Below, piece by piece: positions 8,538 through 16,752 of a stretch of 64,000 nt of DNA. The translations under genes were made by a program, and so were the position numbers. Every line of letters begins with the position of its first letter. Within the stretch, counting starts at the first letter, position 1. The notes under the pieces are model-generated. The model worked only from the letters and a program-made list of their open reading frames with translations, had not been told where the DNA came from and did no database searches. Source of the stretch: Alistipes sp. (lineage in GTDB: Bacteria > Bacteroidota > Bacteroidia > Bacteroidales > Rikenellaceae); contig JAHHQN010000002.1 of assembly GCA_020026375.1 (NCBI GenBank), positions 1 to 64,000 on the forward strand. Reading direction: 5' to 3'.

Positions 8538-8550
8538 ATGTCTATATTTG
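8520..8550 (+). promoter_or_regulatory. Promoter of the TonB-dependent receptor gene
   Basis: TTTG (8520-8523), 19 nt, TATATTTG (8543-8550). The upstream element overlaps the greA terminator loop. The leader is too short (about 45 nt) to hold a cobalamin riboswitch. Confidence 0.75.
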
Positions 8551-8600
8551 CGACCGAATTAATTATGTTTAAGTTTGTTGGAATTTTTTTTTAATTGGAA

Positions 8601-10973
8601 ATGAAGCATTCTATCCTACTGACACTCGCTGCCTCGTGCCTGACCTGTTCTGTGGTTCAGGCAGCCGTTAACGAGCCGCTGAAACCTCATTCTGTAACGG
8701 TATCTTCTGTCGCGTCGGCCTCCGACAACGACAATAAACCTCAAAACACCGATGCCAATCTGTTCGGTCATGTGGTCGACAGCCGCACCCGTGAGCATAT
8801 CCCCTATGCCACCATTGCTGTCGACGGCACCACTTTCGGTACCACAACCGATGCTTCGGGCCACTATTTCATCAAGAACCTCCCCGAGGGCGAACTCACC
8901 ATCACGGTGCGCGCGCTGGGCTACGGCGAGCAGACCCGCAAGGTGAAGATGGTGGGCGGCAAGTCCGTGGAGCTGAACTTCACGGTCGAGGAGAACGGTA
9001 TCGCCATGGACGAAGTGGTGGTATCGGCCAGCCGCACGGCACGTATGAAGCGTGAGGCGCCTGCGCTGGTGAGTGTCCTCGATGCCGACATTTTCGAGAA
9101 GACCAACGCCGGCTGTCTGGCGCAGGGTCTGTCGTTCCAGCCGGGTGTGCGTGTGGAGGACAACTGCCAGAACTGCGGTTTCACACAGGTGAGAATCAAT
9201 GGTCTCGACGGCCACTACTCTCAGATTCTGGTCGACTCCCATCCCGTATTCTCCGCTCTGACGGGTGTCTACGGTCTGGAGCAGATTCCTTCCAACATGA
9301 TTGAGCGTGTAGAGGTGCTGCGTGGCGGCGGCTCGGCGCTCTTCGGTTCGTCGGCCATCGGCGGCACGGTGAACATCATCACCAAGGAACCCCTGCGCAG
9401 CGAGGCGCAGTTCTCCCATACGCTGACTGGCATCGGCGGTAACGGTGCCTACGACAACGTTACGATGCTCAACGGCTCGCTGGTGTCGGAGAGCGGACGT
9501 GCCGGTCTGGCGGTCTTCGGACAGAACCGCCACCGTTCGGGCTACGACCACGACGGCGACGGCTTCACCGAGCTGCCCTACCTCAAGAGTCAGACGGTGG
9601 GCATGCGCTCCTACTACCGCACGGGTGCCTATTCGCGCATCACGCTGCAGTACCACCATATCGGCGAGTTCCGCCGTGGCGGTGACCGATTCGACCTTCC
9701 GGCCCACGAGGCGATGATTGCCGAGCAGATCGACCACTCGATTGACGGCGGTAGCCTGTCGTTTGACATCTCGTCGCCCGACCGCAAGAATATCTTCAAC
9801 ACCTACGCTTCGTTCCAGAATACCGCGCGCAAGAGCTACTACGGTACCAAGCAGGATCCCAAGGCCTATGGCAAGACCCACGGCATCACGGCGGCGGTCG
9901 GTGCGCAGTATGTCCGTTCGTTCGACAAGTTCCTCTTCATGCCTTCGGAGCTGACCTTCGGTGCGGAGTACAACTTCGACGAGCTGTCCGACTACACCCA
10001 GCGTACCGACACCTCGACCGAGCAGTCGGTACACATCTTCGGCATGTATCTCCAGAACGAGTGGAAGACCAAGAAGTGGTCGTTCCTGCTGGGTGCGCGT
10101 CTCGACAAGCACAATCTGGTCGACGGTGCCATCTTCAGCCCCCGTCTCAACCTGCGCTTTAACCCCAGCGACCATTTCAACTTCCGCGCCAGCTATGCCG
10201 GCGGTTTCCGTGCGCCCCAGATTTTCGACGAGGACCTCCACATCGCGCTGGTGGGCGGCGAGCCTTTGCGCATCGTCATGGCCGACAACCTCAAGGAGGA
10301 GCGTTCGCACAGTTTCTCGGTATCGGCCGACATGTATAAGAACTTCGGCCATGTGAAGACCAACCTTATCGTCGAGGGCTTCTATACCATTCTCGACGAT
10401 GTGTTCGCCCTGCGTAAAATCGGTGAGGACGCCTCGGGAACTTCGGTACAGGAGCGTTACAACGGTTCGGGTGCCACGGTGCGCGGTGTGAACATCGAGG
10501 GTCGCGCCATCTTCACCCGCTGGTTCGAGATGCAGGCCGGTATGACCATGCAGCAGAGCCGCTACAAGGAGGCACAGGCATGGAGCGACAATGAGAATGT
10601 GGCTGCCGAGAAGCGCATGTTCCGCACGCCCGACATCTACGGTTACTTCCAGTTCTCGTTCAAACCCGTCAAGGGCTTCGACATCGACATTACGGGTACC
10701 TGCACCGGCGAGATGCTCGTCCAGCACATGGAGAGTTCGGGTACGGACATCGACGTGGCGGTGAAGACTCCCCGTTTCTGCGACGTCAACGCGCGTGTGA
10801 GCTACAAGTTCAGCCTCTACAAGGAAATTGGCATGGAGGTCTACGGCGGTGTGCAGAACCTTTTCAACTCCTTCCAGAAGGATTTCGACAAGGGTGTGGA
10901 GCGTGACTCGGGTTACGTCTACGGTCCTTCGATGCCTCGCAGCTGGCTGGTGGGCATGAAGTTCCGCTTCTAA
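8601..10973 (+). CDS. TonB-dependent outer membrane receptor, BtuB-like
   Basis: Energised outer-membrane transporter for a scarce ligand. Residues 1 to about 22 are a signal peptide, about 50-130 a carboxypeptidase-regulatory-like domain, about 140-260 the plug (IERVEVLRGGGSALFGSSAIGG), and the rest a 22-strand-type barrel ending in the aromatic WLVGMKFRF. The plug carries a cysteine pair (C189, C192; CQNCGF) ahead of VRINGLDG. I chose ATG 8601 over the in-frame TTG at 8595. The barrel is closest in feel to vitamin B12/metal-chelate receptors, and B12 genes follow within 10 kb, so cobalamin or a related corrinoid is the favoured ligand; copper, iron or haem cannot be excluded. The gene is monocistronic. 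Confidence 0.85.
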   Translation: MKHSILLTLAASCLTCSVVQAAVNEPLKPHSVTVSSVASASDNDNKPQNTDANLFGHVVDSRTREHIPYATIAVDGTTFGTTTDASGHYFIKNLPEGELTITVRALGYGEQTRKVKMVGGKSVELNFTVEENGIAMDEVVVSASRTARMKREAPALVSVLDADIFEKTNAGCLAQGLSFQPGVRVEDNCQNCGFTQVRINGLDGHYSQILVDSHPVFSALTGVYGLEQIPSNMIERVEVLRGGGSALFGSSAIGGTVNIITKEPLRSEAQFSHTLTGIGGNGAYDNVTMLNGSLVSESGRAGLAVFGQNRHRSGYDHDGDGFTELPYLKSQTVGMRSYYRTGAYSRITLQYHHIGEFRRGGDRFDLPAHEAMIAEQIDHSIDGGSLSFDISSPDRKNIFNTYASFQNTARKSYYGTKQDPKAYGKTHGITAAVGAQYVRSFDKFLFMPSELTFGAEYNFDELSDYTQRTDTSTEQSVHIFGMYLQNEWKTKKWSFLLGARLDKHNLVDGAIFSPRLNLRFNPSDHFNFRASYAGGFRAPQIFDEDLHIALVGGEPLRIVMADNLKEERSHSFSVSADMYKNFGHVKTNLIVEGFYTILDDVFALRKIGEDASGTSVQERYNGSGATVRGVNIEGRAIFTRWFEMQAGMTMQQSRYKEAQAWSDNENVAAEKRMFRTPDIYGYFQFSFKPVKGFDIDITGTCTGEMLVQHMESSGTDIDVAVKTPRFCDVNARVSYKFSLYKEIGMEVYGGVQNLFNSFQKDFDKGVERDSGYVYGPSMPRSWLVGMKFRF

Positions 10974-10997
10974 TCGACATTCCGATAATTTGCAGAC

Positions 10998-11035
10998 AGA
11001 GGGGTGACCGATGGTTCGGTCGCCCCTCTTTTTTT
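10998..11035 (+). terminator. Intrinsic terminator of the TonB receptor gene
   Basis: A 14-bp stem (one G-U pair) with loop TGGT, followed by seven T residues. Confidence 0.85.
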
Positions 11036-11403
11036 GTCGGCGGCGGAAGGGGCGGCGGAATCCGTGGAGGTAGTGGGGGCGGCCGCCCGGAACCCGGATT
11101 GTCGGTTTTGTCTGTCGGAGGGAGAGAGGGGGTGTCGCCACGAAATTTCTTTTTGTCCCTTTTGGCAGATTAAGTTTTCGGGAAGGATAATGTACCGATG
11201 TTTTTCAATTTTGATGTGAAAAAGATTGTTCATTTGGTTGGAAAACGTAAGCCGCCGCAGGGTGCTTCCCAAAGGGAGACGTAGTGCGGCGGCGGATTGT
11301 ACTAAAAGGTCTTATTCTTGGTCTGTGTGGTTTGTAAAGCGCGTATAATCAGGTATATGCGTTTTTTGTTTACAATTTTGTTGATTAAATTTTCGCAGGG
11401 CAT
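11036..11403. other. Intergenic DNA with one strong hairpin (11251-11293)
   Basis: No coding sequence is convincing. A 9-bp perfect stem (11251-11259 with 11285-11293) encloses a second 5-bp helix with an AAA loop; no T-tract follows, so it is not a standard terminator. The remainder is first GC-rich and then AT-rich leading into the next promoter. Confidence 0.5.
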
Positions 11404-11435
11404 TTTGCCCCTTCGATAAACAATTTATATCTTTG
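11404..11435 (+). promoter_or_regulatory. Promoter of the riboswitch-nrdD transcript
   Basis: TTTG (11404-11407), 20 nt, TATCTTTG (11428-11435). Initiation near 11442 places the cobalamin aptamer at the very start of the RNA. Confidence 0.8.
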
Positions 11436-11445
11436 TGAGTGTAAA

Positions 11446-11612
11446 AGGTGACCCTCCGAGGATTTGTCGGTTTGGGTTGAAAAGGGAACTCCTGTCAAAA
11501 CAGGGACTATACCCGTAGCTGTGTGCTTCACCATCGGTTTCCACACTCTTTTGCCACTGTCCCGGGGGATGGGAAGGCGTGGAAACGGAAGCGAGTCAGA
11601 AGACCTGCCTTT
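11446..11612 (+). promoter_or_regulatory. Cobalamin (B12) riboswitch upstream of nrdD
   Basis: Conserved parts appear in order: the GGGACTATACCCGTAGCTGTG-like P4 region, GCCACTG, GGGAAGGCG, and the B12 box AGTCAGAAGACCTGCC at about 11594-11609. No T-tract follows, but CGGGA/TCCCG can pair just ahead of the start region, so control of translation initiation is more likely than termination. Known B12 riboswitches turn expression off when adenosylcobalamin or related cofactors are abundant. Confidence 0.93.
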
Positions 11613-11684
11613 TAGGATTGATGAGGAGATGACTTCGGGAAGAGAGCCATGTCCCGGACAGAATATAAACACACTATTATTATA

Positions 11685-13781
11685 ATGGGTATTTCAGAAC
11701 TTAACATCGTGAAACGCGATGGAAAACGTGAGCCTTTCTCGTTGGAGAAAATCAAGCGTGCAATAGGCAAGGCGTTCCTTTCGGTCGGCAGTTTTGCCAC
11801 CGAGGACGACTATATGTCGATTTTGAGCCGTCTGCGTGTGGCCGACGGCATGAGTGTCGAGGAGATTCAGAACCAGGTGGAGATTGCGCTCATGTCGGAG
11901 CGTTATTTTGCGGTGGCCAAGAGCTACATGCTCTACCGCCAGCGTCACAACGACGACCGCGAGGACCGCGACAAGCTCAACTTCCTGCTCGACTACTGCG
12001 AGGCGGCCAATCCCGCTTCCGGCTCGAAATACGATGCCAACGCCAATGTCGAGAACAAGAACATCGCCACCCTCATCGGCGAGCTGCCCAAGCAGAATTT
12101 CATTCGACTCAACCGTCGTATCCTCACCGACCGAATCAAGGAGATGTACGGCAAGGAGCTGTCGGACAAATATATGCACCTGTTGCTCAACCACTTCATC
12201 TACAAGAACGACGAAACGTCGATGGCCAACTACTGCGCCTCGATTACCATGTATCCGTGGTTGCTGGGCGGCACCATCTCCATCGGCGGCAACTCGAAGC
12301 GTCCGACCAACCTCAAGTCGTTCTGCGGCGGATTTGTCAACATGGTGTTCATCGTCTCGTCGATGTTGTCGGGAGCGTGCGCTACGCCCGAGTTCCTCAT
12401 GTATATGAACTACTTTATCGAGCTGGAGTACGGAAAGGACTACTACCTGCATGCCGACCGGGTGGTCGACCTCTCGAACAAGCATCGCTCCATCGACAAG
12501 ATCATCACCGACTGCTTCGAGCAGATTGTCTACTCGATCAACCAGCCCACCGGTGCGCGTAACTTCCAGGCCGTGTTCTGGAACATCGCCTACTACGACA
12601 AGTTCTACTTCGAGTCGTTGTTCGGCGAGTTTGTCTTCCCCGACGGTTCGCGTCCCCACTGGGAGTCGCTGTCGTGGTTGCAGAAACGCTTCATGAAGTG
12701 GTTCAACAAGGAGCGCACCAAGGTGCTGCTCACCTTCCCGGTCGAGACCATGGCGCTGCTGACCGAAAACGGCGACGTGAGGGACGCCGAATGGGGCGAC
12801 TTCACCGCCGAGATGTATGCCGAGGGCCACTCGTTCTTCACCTACATCAGCGACAACGCCGACTCTTTGTCGAGCTGCTGCCGCCTCCGCAACGAGATTC
12901 AGGACAACGGCTTCAGCTACACGCTGGGTGCCGGCGGTGTGTCGACCGGCTCGAAGAGCGTGCTGACCATCAATCTCAACCGTTGTATCCAGTATGCGCA
13001 GAAGAACGGTCTGAACTACATGTCGTACCTCGAGGAGGTGGTCGACCTGGTGCATAAGGTGCAGACGGCCTACAACGAGAATCTGAAGATGTTGCAGCAG
13101 AAAGGCATGCTGCCCCTCTTCGATGCCGGCTACATCAACCTCTCGCGCCAGTATCTGACAGTGGGCGTCAACGGTCTGGTCGAGGCGGCCGAGTATATGG
13201 GCATTCCCATTACCGACAACGAGCAGTATGCCCGTTTCGTGCAGGATATTCTGGGTCTTGTGGAGCAGTACAACAAGAAGTACCGCACCAAGGAGCTGAT
13301 GTTCAACTGCGAGATGATTCCCGCCGAGAATGTGGGTGTCAAGCATGCCAAGTGGGACCGTGAGGACGGCTATGTCGTTCCGCGCGACTGCTACAACTCC
13401 TATTTCTATGTGGTGGAGGACGACTCGCTCAACGTCATCGACAAGTTCCGTCTCCACGGCAAGAAGTACATCGAACACCTCACGGGCGGTTCGGCACTGC
13501 ACATGAACCTCGAAGACCACCTCTCGAAGGAGCAGTACCGTCACCTGCTGAAAGTGGCTGCCGACGAGGGTTGCAACTACTTCACGTTCAACATTCCCAA
13601 CACCATCTGTAACCACTGCGGCCACATCGACAAGCGTTACCTGAAGGAGTGTCCCGAGTGCCACAGCCACGATGTCGACTACCTGACGCGTGTCATCGGT
13701 TACATGAAGCGGGTGTCGAACTTCTCGGCCGCGCGCCAGAAGGAGGCCGCACGCCGCTACTATGCCAACGGCAACAAATAA
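11685..13781 (+). CDS. nrdD: Anaerobic ribonucleoside-triphosphate reductase (class III)
   Basis: Makes deoxyribonucleotides without oxygen by a glycyl radical. The N-terminus is an ATP-cone regulatory domain (IVKRDGKREPFSLEK). The C-terminus has a zinc site (C642, C645, C656, C659) and the glycyl-radical loop RVIGYM with Gly672. The 698-residue length is normal. An in-frame ATG at 11649 lies in the riboswitch leader and would add 12 unrelated residues; ATG 11685 matches the family. nrdG starts one base after its stop. Control by a B12 riboswitch suggests the genome also has a B12-dependent (class II) reductase elsewhere, which is inference. Confidence 0.97.
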   Translation: MGISELNIVKRDGKREPFSLEKIKRAIGKAFLSVGSFATEDDYMSILSRLRVADGMSVEEIQNQVEIALMSERYFAVAKSYMLYRQRHNDDREDRDKLNFLLDYCEAANPASGSKYDANANVENKNIATLIGELPKQNFIRLNRRILTDRIKEMYGKELSDKYMHLLLNHFIYKNDETSMANYCASITMYPWLLGGTISIGGNSKRPTNLKSFCGGFVNMVFIVSSMLSGACATPEFLMYMNYFIELEYGKDYYLHADRVVDLSNKHRSIDKIITDCFEQIVYSINQPTGARNFQAVFWNIAYYDKFYFESLFGEFVFPDGSRPHWESLSWLQKRFMKWFNKERTKVLLTFPVETMALLTENGDVRDAEWGDFTAEMYAEGHSFFTYISDNADSLSSCCRLRNEIQDNGFSYTLGAGGVSTGSKSVLTINLNRCIQYAQKNGLNYMSYLEEVVDLVHKVQTAYNENLKMLQQKGMLPLFDAGYINLSRQYLTVGVNGLVEAAEYMGIPITDNEQYARFVQDILGLVEQYNKKYRTKELMFNCEMIPAENVGVKHAKWDREDGYVVPRDCYNSYFYVVEDDSLNVIDKFRLHGKKYIEHLTGGSALHMNLEDHLSKEQYRHLLKVAADEGCNYFTFNIPNTICNHCGHIDKRYLKECPECHSHDVDYLTRVIGYMKRVSNFSAARQKEAARRYYANGNK

Positions 13782-13782
13782 T

Positions 13783-14250
13783 ATGGTGCGCTACTATAAT
13801 TTCGATGTCGTCTTTGCCGAGATTCCGGGGGAAACGACGCTGGCGGTCAACATCACCAACTGCCCCAACCGTTGCAAGGGCTGCCACAGCCAGCACCTGC
13901 TGGAGGATATCGGCGATGTCCTCGACGAGGAGGAAATCGGGCGGCTGCTGGAACGCTACGGACGTTCGGTGACCTGCTTCTGCTTCATGGGCGGTGATGC
14001 CGCCCCCCACGAAATCGTGCGGCTGGCCGCTGCGGTGCGGAGCCGCTGCCCTCATCTGAAGGTGGGGTGGTATTCCGGTCGCGACAGACTCCCTCTGGGG
14101 GTGGAGGCCACGGCGTTCGACTACATCAAGCTGGGGCCGTGGGTCGAGGAGCTGGGACCTCTCTCGTCGCCGACCACCAACCAGCGGCTCTATAAAATCG
14201 ATGCCGACGGACGCATGGAGGACATGACGGAGAGGTTCCGCCGAAGGTAG
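13783..14250 (+). CDS. nrdG: Anaerobic ribonucleotide reductase activating protein
   Basis: Radical SAM enzyme that installs the glycyl radical on NrdD. The [4Fe-4S] motif CxxxCxxC is at C27, C31 and C34 (CPNRCKGCH). The 155-residue length is typical. An in-frame ATG at 13762 would overlap the nrdD end; ATG 13783, one base after the nrdD stop, gives the normal start VRYYNFDVVFAEIPG. It is translationally coupled to nrdD. Confidence 0.95.
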   Translation: MVRYYNFDVVFAEIPGETTLAVNITNCPNRCKGCHSQHLLEDIGDVLDEEEIGRLLERYGRSVTCFCFMGGDAAPHEIVRLAAAVRSRCPHLKVGWYSGRDRLPLGVEATAFDYIKLGPWVEELGPLSSPTTNQRLYKIDADGRMEDMTERFRRR

Positions 14251-14344
14251 ACACTTTGTTTTTTTGGGATTTGTCGCAGAAACGGACAGGGCATCGCTGC
14301 ATGATGGGCGTGACGTGTCGGTTTCTGCGTTTTTTTTTGACAAT

Positions 14345-15490
14345 ATGAGAAGAATGAAAATGATGGGGTGGGTGTGGCTGCTGTTGCTGCTGCTCACCTC
14401 GTGCGGCCGGAGGGCTGCCATCGAGGAGTTTGACCTCAAACTCTATACCCCCGAATACGCTTCGGGTTTCGAAATTCTGGGTGCCGAGGGGTGGAAAAGT
14501 TCCATCATCAGGGTCTTTTCGCCGTGGCAGGGTGCCGAGAACGCACAGATGCAGCTCTTTGTGTCGCGTGACGGCGAGCGTGCGCCGCGCGGTTTCGAAG
14601 GGCAGGTGGTCGAGGCCGGTGCCCAGAATATCATCTGCCTCTCGTCGACCCATGTGGCCATGCTCGATGCGCTGGGCGAGGTGTCGCGTGTGAAAGGGGT
14701 GTCGGGCATCGACTATGTGACCAACGACTATGTGCGTCGGAATGCCGACCGCATTGCCGACATCGGTTTCGACCGCAATATCGACTACGAACGGATTGTG
14801 GCGCAGCGTGCCGATGTAGTGCTGCTTTATGGCATCAACGGAGCCAGTCCGATGGAGCAGAAACTCCTGGAACTCTCGTTGCCGTTCCTCTATGTGGGCG
14901 AGTATCTGGAGGAGTCGCCCCTCGGAAAGGCGGAGTGGGTGGTGGCCGTGGCCGAACTGCTCGACCGCCGCGAGGAGGGCATCGCCTGTTTCGAGAAATT
15001 GCCGCAGCGCTACAATGCGCTGAAAGAGAAGGTGAAGGCGTGTGGTGAGAAGCGCCCGCGTGTGATGGTCAACACCCCCTTCGGCGGCCAGTGGTTCATG
15101 CCCTCGACCGAGAGCTATGTGGCGCGGCTGATTGACGATGCCGGCGGCGAGTTCGTCTACACGAAGAATACCTCCAACCGTTCGGTGCCGATTGATATGG
15201 AGGAGGCCTATCTGTTGGCTTCGGAAGCCGATGTGTGGATCAATGTGGGAACGCTGGGCAGCATGGAGGAGTTCGCGTCGCAGTATCCCAAATTCGTGCG
15301 ACTGCCCTGTATCCGCAAGGGACGGCTCTTCAACTGCAACCGCCGTATGTCGGCGGCCGGCAGCAACGACTACTGGGAGTCGGGCGTGATGCGTCCCGAT
15401 GTGGTGCTGTCGGATTTGGTCGAGATTTTCCACCCCGAACTTCAACCTGTCGATGAGGAGGAGATGTACTATTACCAAAGACTGAAGTAG
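14345..15490 (+). CDS. Periplasmic-binding lipoprotein, BtuF/FecB type (probable corrinoid or metal chelate)
   Basis: 381-residue lipoprotein of the class III substrate-binding family. The signal runs MRRMKMMGWVW..., with lipobox LTSC (Cys20), followed by two lobes joined by a long helix. The stretch ICLSSTHVAMLDALG is typical of the first lobe of BtuF/FhuD-like proteins. It lies 94 bases after nrdG on the same strand, so it is probably on the same B12-riboswitch transcript. No permease or ATPase gene (BtuC/BtuD) is next to it in this window, which is unusual for the family. I chose ATG 14345 because it starts the lipoprotein signal. B12 is the preferred ligand from context only. Confidence 0.8.
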   Translation: MRRMKMMGWVWLLLLLLTSCGRRAAIEEFDLKLYTPEYASGFEILGAEGWKSSIIRVFSPWQGAENAQMQLFVSRDGERAPRGFEGQVVEAGAQNIICLSSTHVAMLDALGEVSRVKGVSGIDYVTNDYVRRNADRIADIGFDRNIDYERIVAQRADVVLLYGINGASPMEQKLLELSLPFLYVGEYLEESPLGKAEWVVAVAELLDRREEGIACFEKLPQRYNALKEKVKACGEKRPRVMVNTPFGGQWFMPSTESYVARLIDDAGGEFVYTKNTSNRSVPIDMEEAYLLASEADVWINVGTLGSMEEFASQYPKFVRLPCIRKGRLFNCNRRMSAAGSNDYWESGVMRPDVVLSDLVEIFHPELQPVDEEEMYYYQRLK

Positions 15491-15511
15491 CGCACACGGT
15501 CGTCGTGCAGA

Positions 15512-15553
15512 AAAACAGAGACGCACCCCCATGTGGGGGTGCGTCTCTGTTTT
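15512..15553. terminator. Bidirectional intrinsic terminator
   Basis: A 20-bp perfect inverted repeat with A-rich and T-rich flanks on both sides. It separates the convergent BtuF-like and cobO genes. Confidence 0.9.
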
Positions 15554-15570
15554 GTCGGTGGTGGGGTGGG

Positions 15571-16092
15571 TCAGCGTTCGATGCCGTCGCGTGCGGCCAC
15601 CCCACGGGTGTAGTAGTGCTTCACCTCCTGCATGTCGGTCACCAGGTCGGCCTCCGCAATCAGTTGCTCGGGAGCGTAGCGTCCCGTGATGACGACCTCG
15701 GTGTGCGGATTCCGGCTGCGCAGACCGCTGATGACGTCGTCCACCTCCAGCAGTCCGAAGTGGAGGGCGATGTTCAGCTCGTCGAGAATGACCATGTCCC
15801 ACTGCCCCGACCGAAGCTGCGAGAGGCAATGGCGCCACCCCTCGTGAGCCGCCGCCACATCTTCGGGGTCGGGGTTGCGGCCGATGAAGCAGCCGCGTCC
15901 CCACTGTCGGATTTCCAGCGTGGGGAACAGCTCCCCGATTCGGGTTTCGTGGTACTTCATCGACTTCACGAACTGGGCGATGCTCACGCGCTTTCCGGCA
16001 CACAACGCCCTCACAGCCAGTCCGAAGGCCGCTGTGGTCTTGCCCTTTCCGTTGCCGGTGTAGAGCTGTATGTAACCTTTGTTGTCCATCAT
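15571..16092 (-). CDS. cobO: Cob(I)alamin adenosyltransferase, CobO/BtuR type
   Basis: Transfers the adenosyl group of ATP to cob(I)alamin or corrinoids to form adenosylcobalamin. The P-loop GNGKGKTT is at residues 13-20 and the DELNIALHFGLL and VVITGRYAP segments are typical. The 173-residue length fits the BtuR/CobA/CobO family. Two tandem ATG codons make either residue 1 or 2 the start. Upstream lie a hairpin with a T8 tract, a 150-base structured element and a B12 riboswitch, so the gene appears to be controlled by its own product. Confidence 0.95.
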   Translation of the reverse strand: MMDNKGYIQLYTGNGKGKTTAAFGLAVRALCAGKRVSIAQFVKSMKYHETRIGELFPTLEIRQWGRGCFIGRNPDPEDVAAAHEGWRHCLSQLRSGQWDMVILDELNIALHFGLLEVDDVISGLRSRNPHTEVVITGRYAPEQLIAEADLVTDMQEVKHYYTRGVAARDGIER

Positions 16093-16106
16093 GAGGTAAA
16101 GGTACG

Positions 16107-16177
16107 AAAAAAAAGGCGCGGTAACACACTAATCTCCAGACAAGTTATGGCAGTAACGAGTCTCTAAACACCGCGCC
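16107..16177 (-). promoter_or_regulatory. Terminator-like structured hairpin just upstream of cobO
   Basis: On the minus strand GGCGCGGT pairs with ACCGCGCC (16115-16122 and 16170-16177) and is followed by eight T residues (16107-16114). Inside, AGAC/GTCT and GTTA/TAAC form a second hairpin. The T-run ends 14 bases before the cobO start codon. The plus strand also ends in T5. It may be an attenuator or the 3' end of a short RNA. Confidence 0.55.
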
Positions 16178-16192
16178 CTTTTTAAGTCGTTG

Positions 16193-16350
16193 AAAAAAAT
16201 GATGGGTTGTGTCAAGTTATGCCGACACCGCCGAGTGCCTATCTCCACATACGCACTCCGGGGACTGACTTCTTTTTTTGCCACCATACAATATTTAACC
16301 TATCGGGACAGCGCCCCACGGTATCATAGTGTAACTTGACAACACCCATC
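16193..16350 (-). ncRNA. Candidate structured RNA element with 19-bp closing stem
   Basis: 16201-16219 and 16332-16350 are inverted repeats matching at 17 of 19 positions. Read on the minus strand, further helices nest inside: GATACCG/CGGTGTC (7 bp), GAGTGC/GCACTC (6 bp) and GGGG..CTG/CAG..CCCC. The closing stem is followed by ATTTTTTT (16193-16200), as at an intrinsic terminator. No ORF is present. No complete promoter is visible directly upstream on the minus strand, so it may be part of the riboswitch-cobO leader. It is not a family I recognise. Confidence 0.45.
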
Positions 16351-16419
16351 GTATTGCAGCTTCACACCCGTTTTGTTGTCGGGGGGCGAAGTTCCATGAC
16401 GATAAAAAGAATATGTAAC

Positions 16420-16472
16420 AAAAAAAACTTGACGATATCACGCGACCCAATCCTCGGAGTCGTTCTGGTGAT
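16420..16472 (-). terminator. Probable riboswitch-controlled terminator
   Basis: On the minus strand ATCAC/GTGAT and CGAC/GTCG pair around a loop just after the B12 box and are followed by TCAAGTTTTTTTT. The position directly after the aptamer suggests the expression platform of the riboswitch. Confidence 0.55.
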
Positions 16473-16484
16473 TTCGAATCGAAT

Positions 16485-16650
16485 GGCAGGTCTTCTGACT
16501 TGCTCCTGTTTCGGAGCCTTCCCGACCTTTGGCGGTCAGTGGCACAGATGTCCGAAACGATGAAAGGAGCTGCACAGCAGCGGGACTGTACGGGATTTCC
16601 ACCCGTTTCCCTTTTGATTCCGTCCCCACAGGGGACTCGCGGAAACCATA
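16485..16650 (-). promoter_or_regulatory. Cobalamin (B12) riboswitch upstream of cobO
   Basis: Minus strand: GGGTGGAAATCCC-type P3-P4 region, AGTCCCGCTGCTGT, GCCACTG, GGGAAGGC, and the B12 box AAGTCAGAAGACCTGCC at 16485-16501. A -7 element TATATTTG on the minus strand (16659-16666) lies just upstream. The first gene downstream is cobO, about 390 bases away after two further structured elements. Confidence 0.93.
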
Positions 16651-16739
16651 TCTGAGAACAAATATACATTTTTATTTCGAGAGTTGTTCTCAAAGTGCGA
16701 ATTATTTTCGCAAATATTGAATCCCCGTGTGAAAAAGGT

Positions 16740-16747
16740 TAAATTTG
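16740..16747 (+). promoter_or_regulatory. -7 promoter element of the DUF2284-DUF71 pair
   Basis: TAAATTTG ends six bases before ATG 16753, so the transcript would begin at or within a few bases of the start codon (leaderless). A TTG about 20 nt upstream could serve as a weak -33 element. Confidence 0.5.
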
Positions 16748-16752
16748 CGGAT

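Noticed and set aside
11464..11685. Short ORF within the nrdD leader
   Set aside because: It lies entirely within the cobalamin riboswitch fold; the conservation is of RNA, not protein.
16115..16177. Integron attC site
   Set aside because: The hairpin has no RYYYAAC/GTTRRRY core pair, and there is no integrase or cassette array.
16201..16350. MITE/insertion-sequence end with terminal inverted repeats
   Set aside because: No clear target-site duplication, no transposase, and internal helices plus a T-tract fit RNA better; kept only as an alternative.
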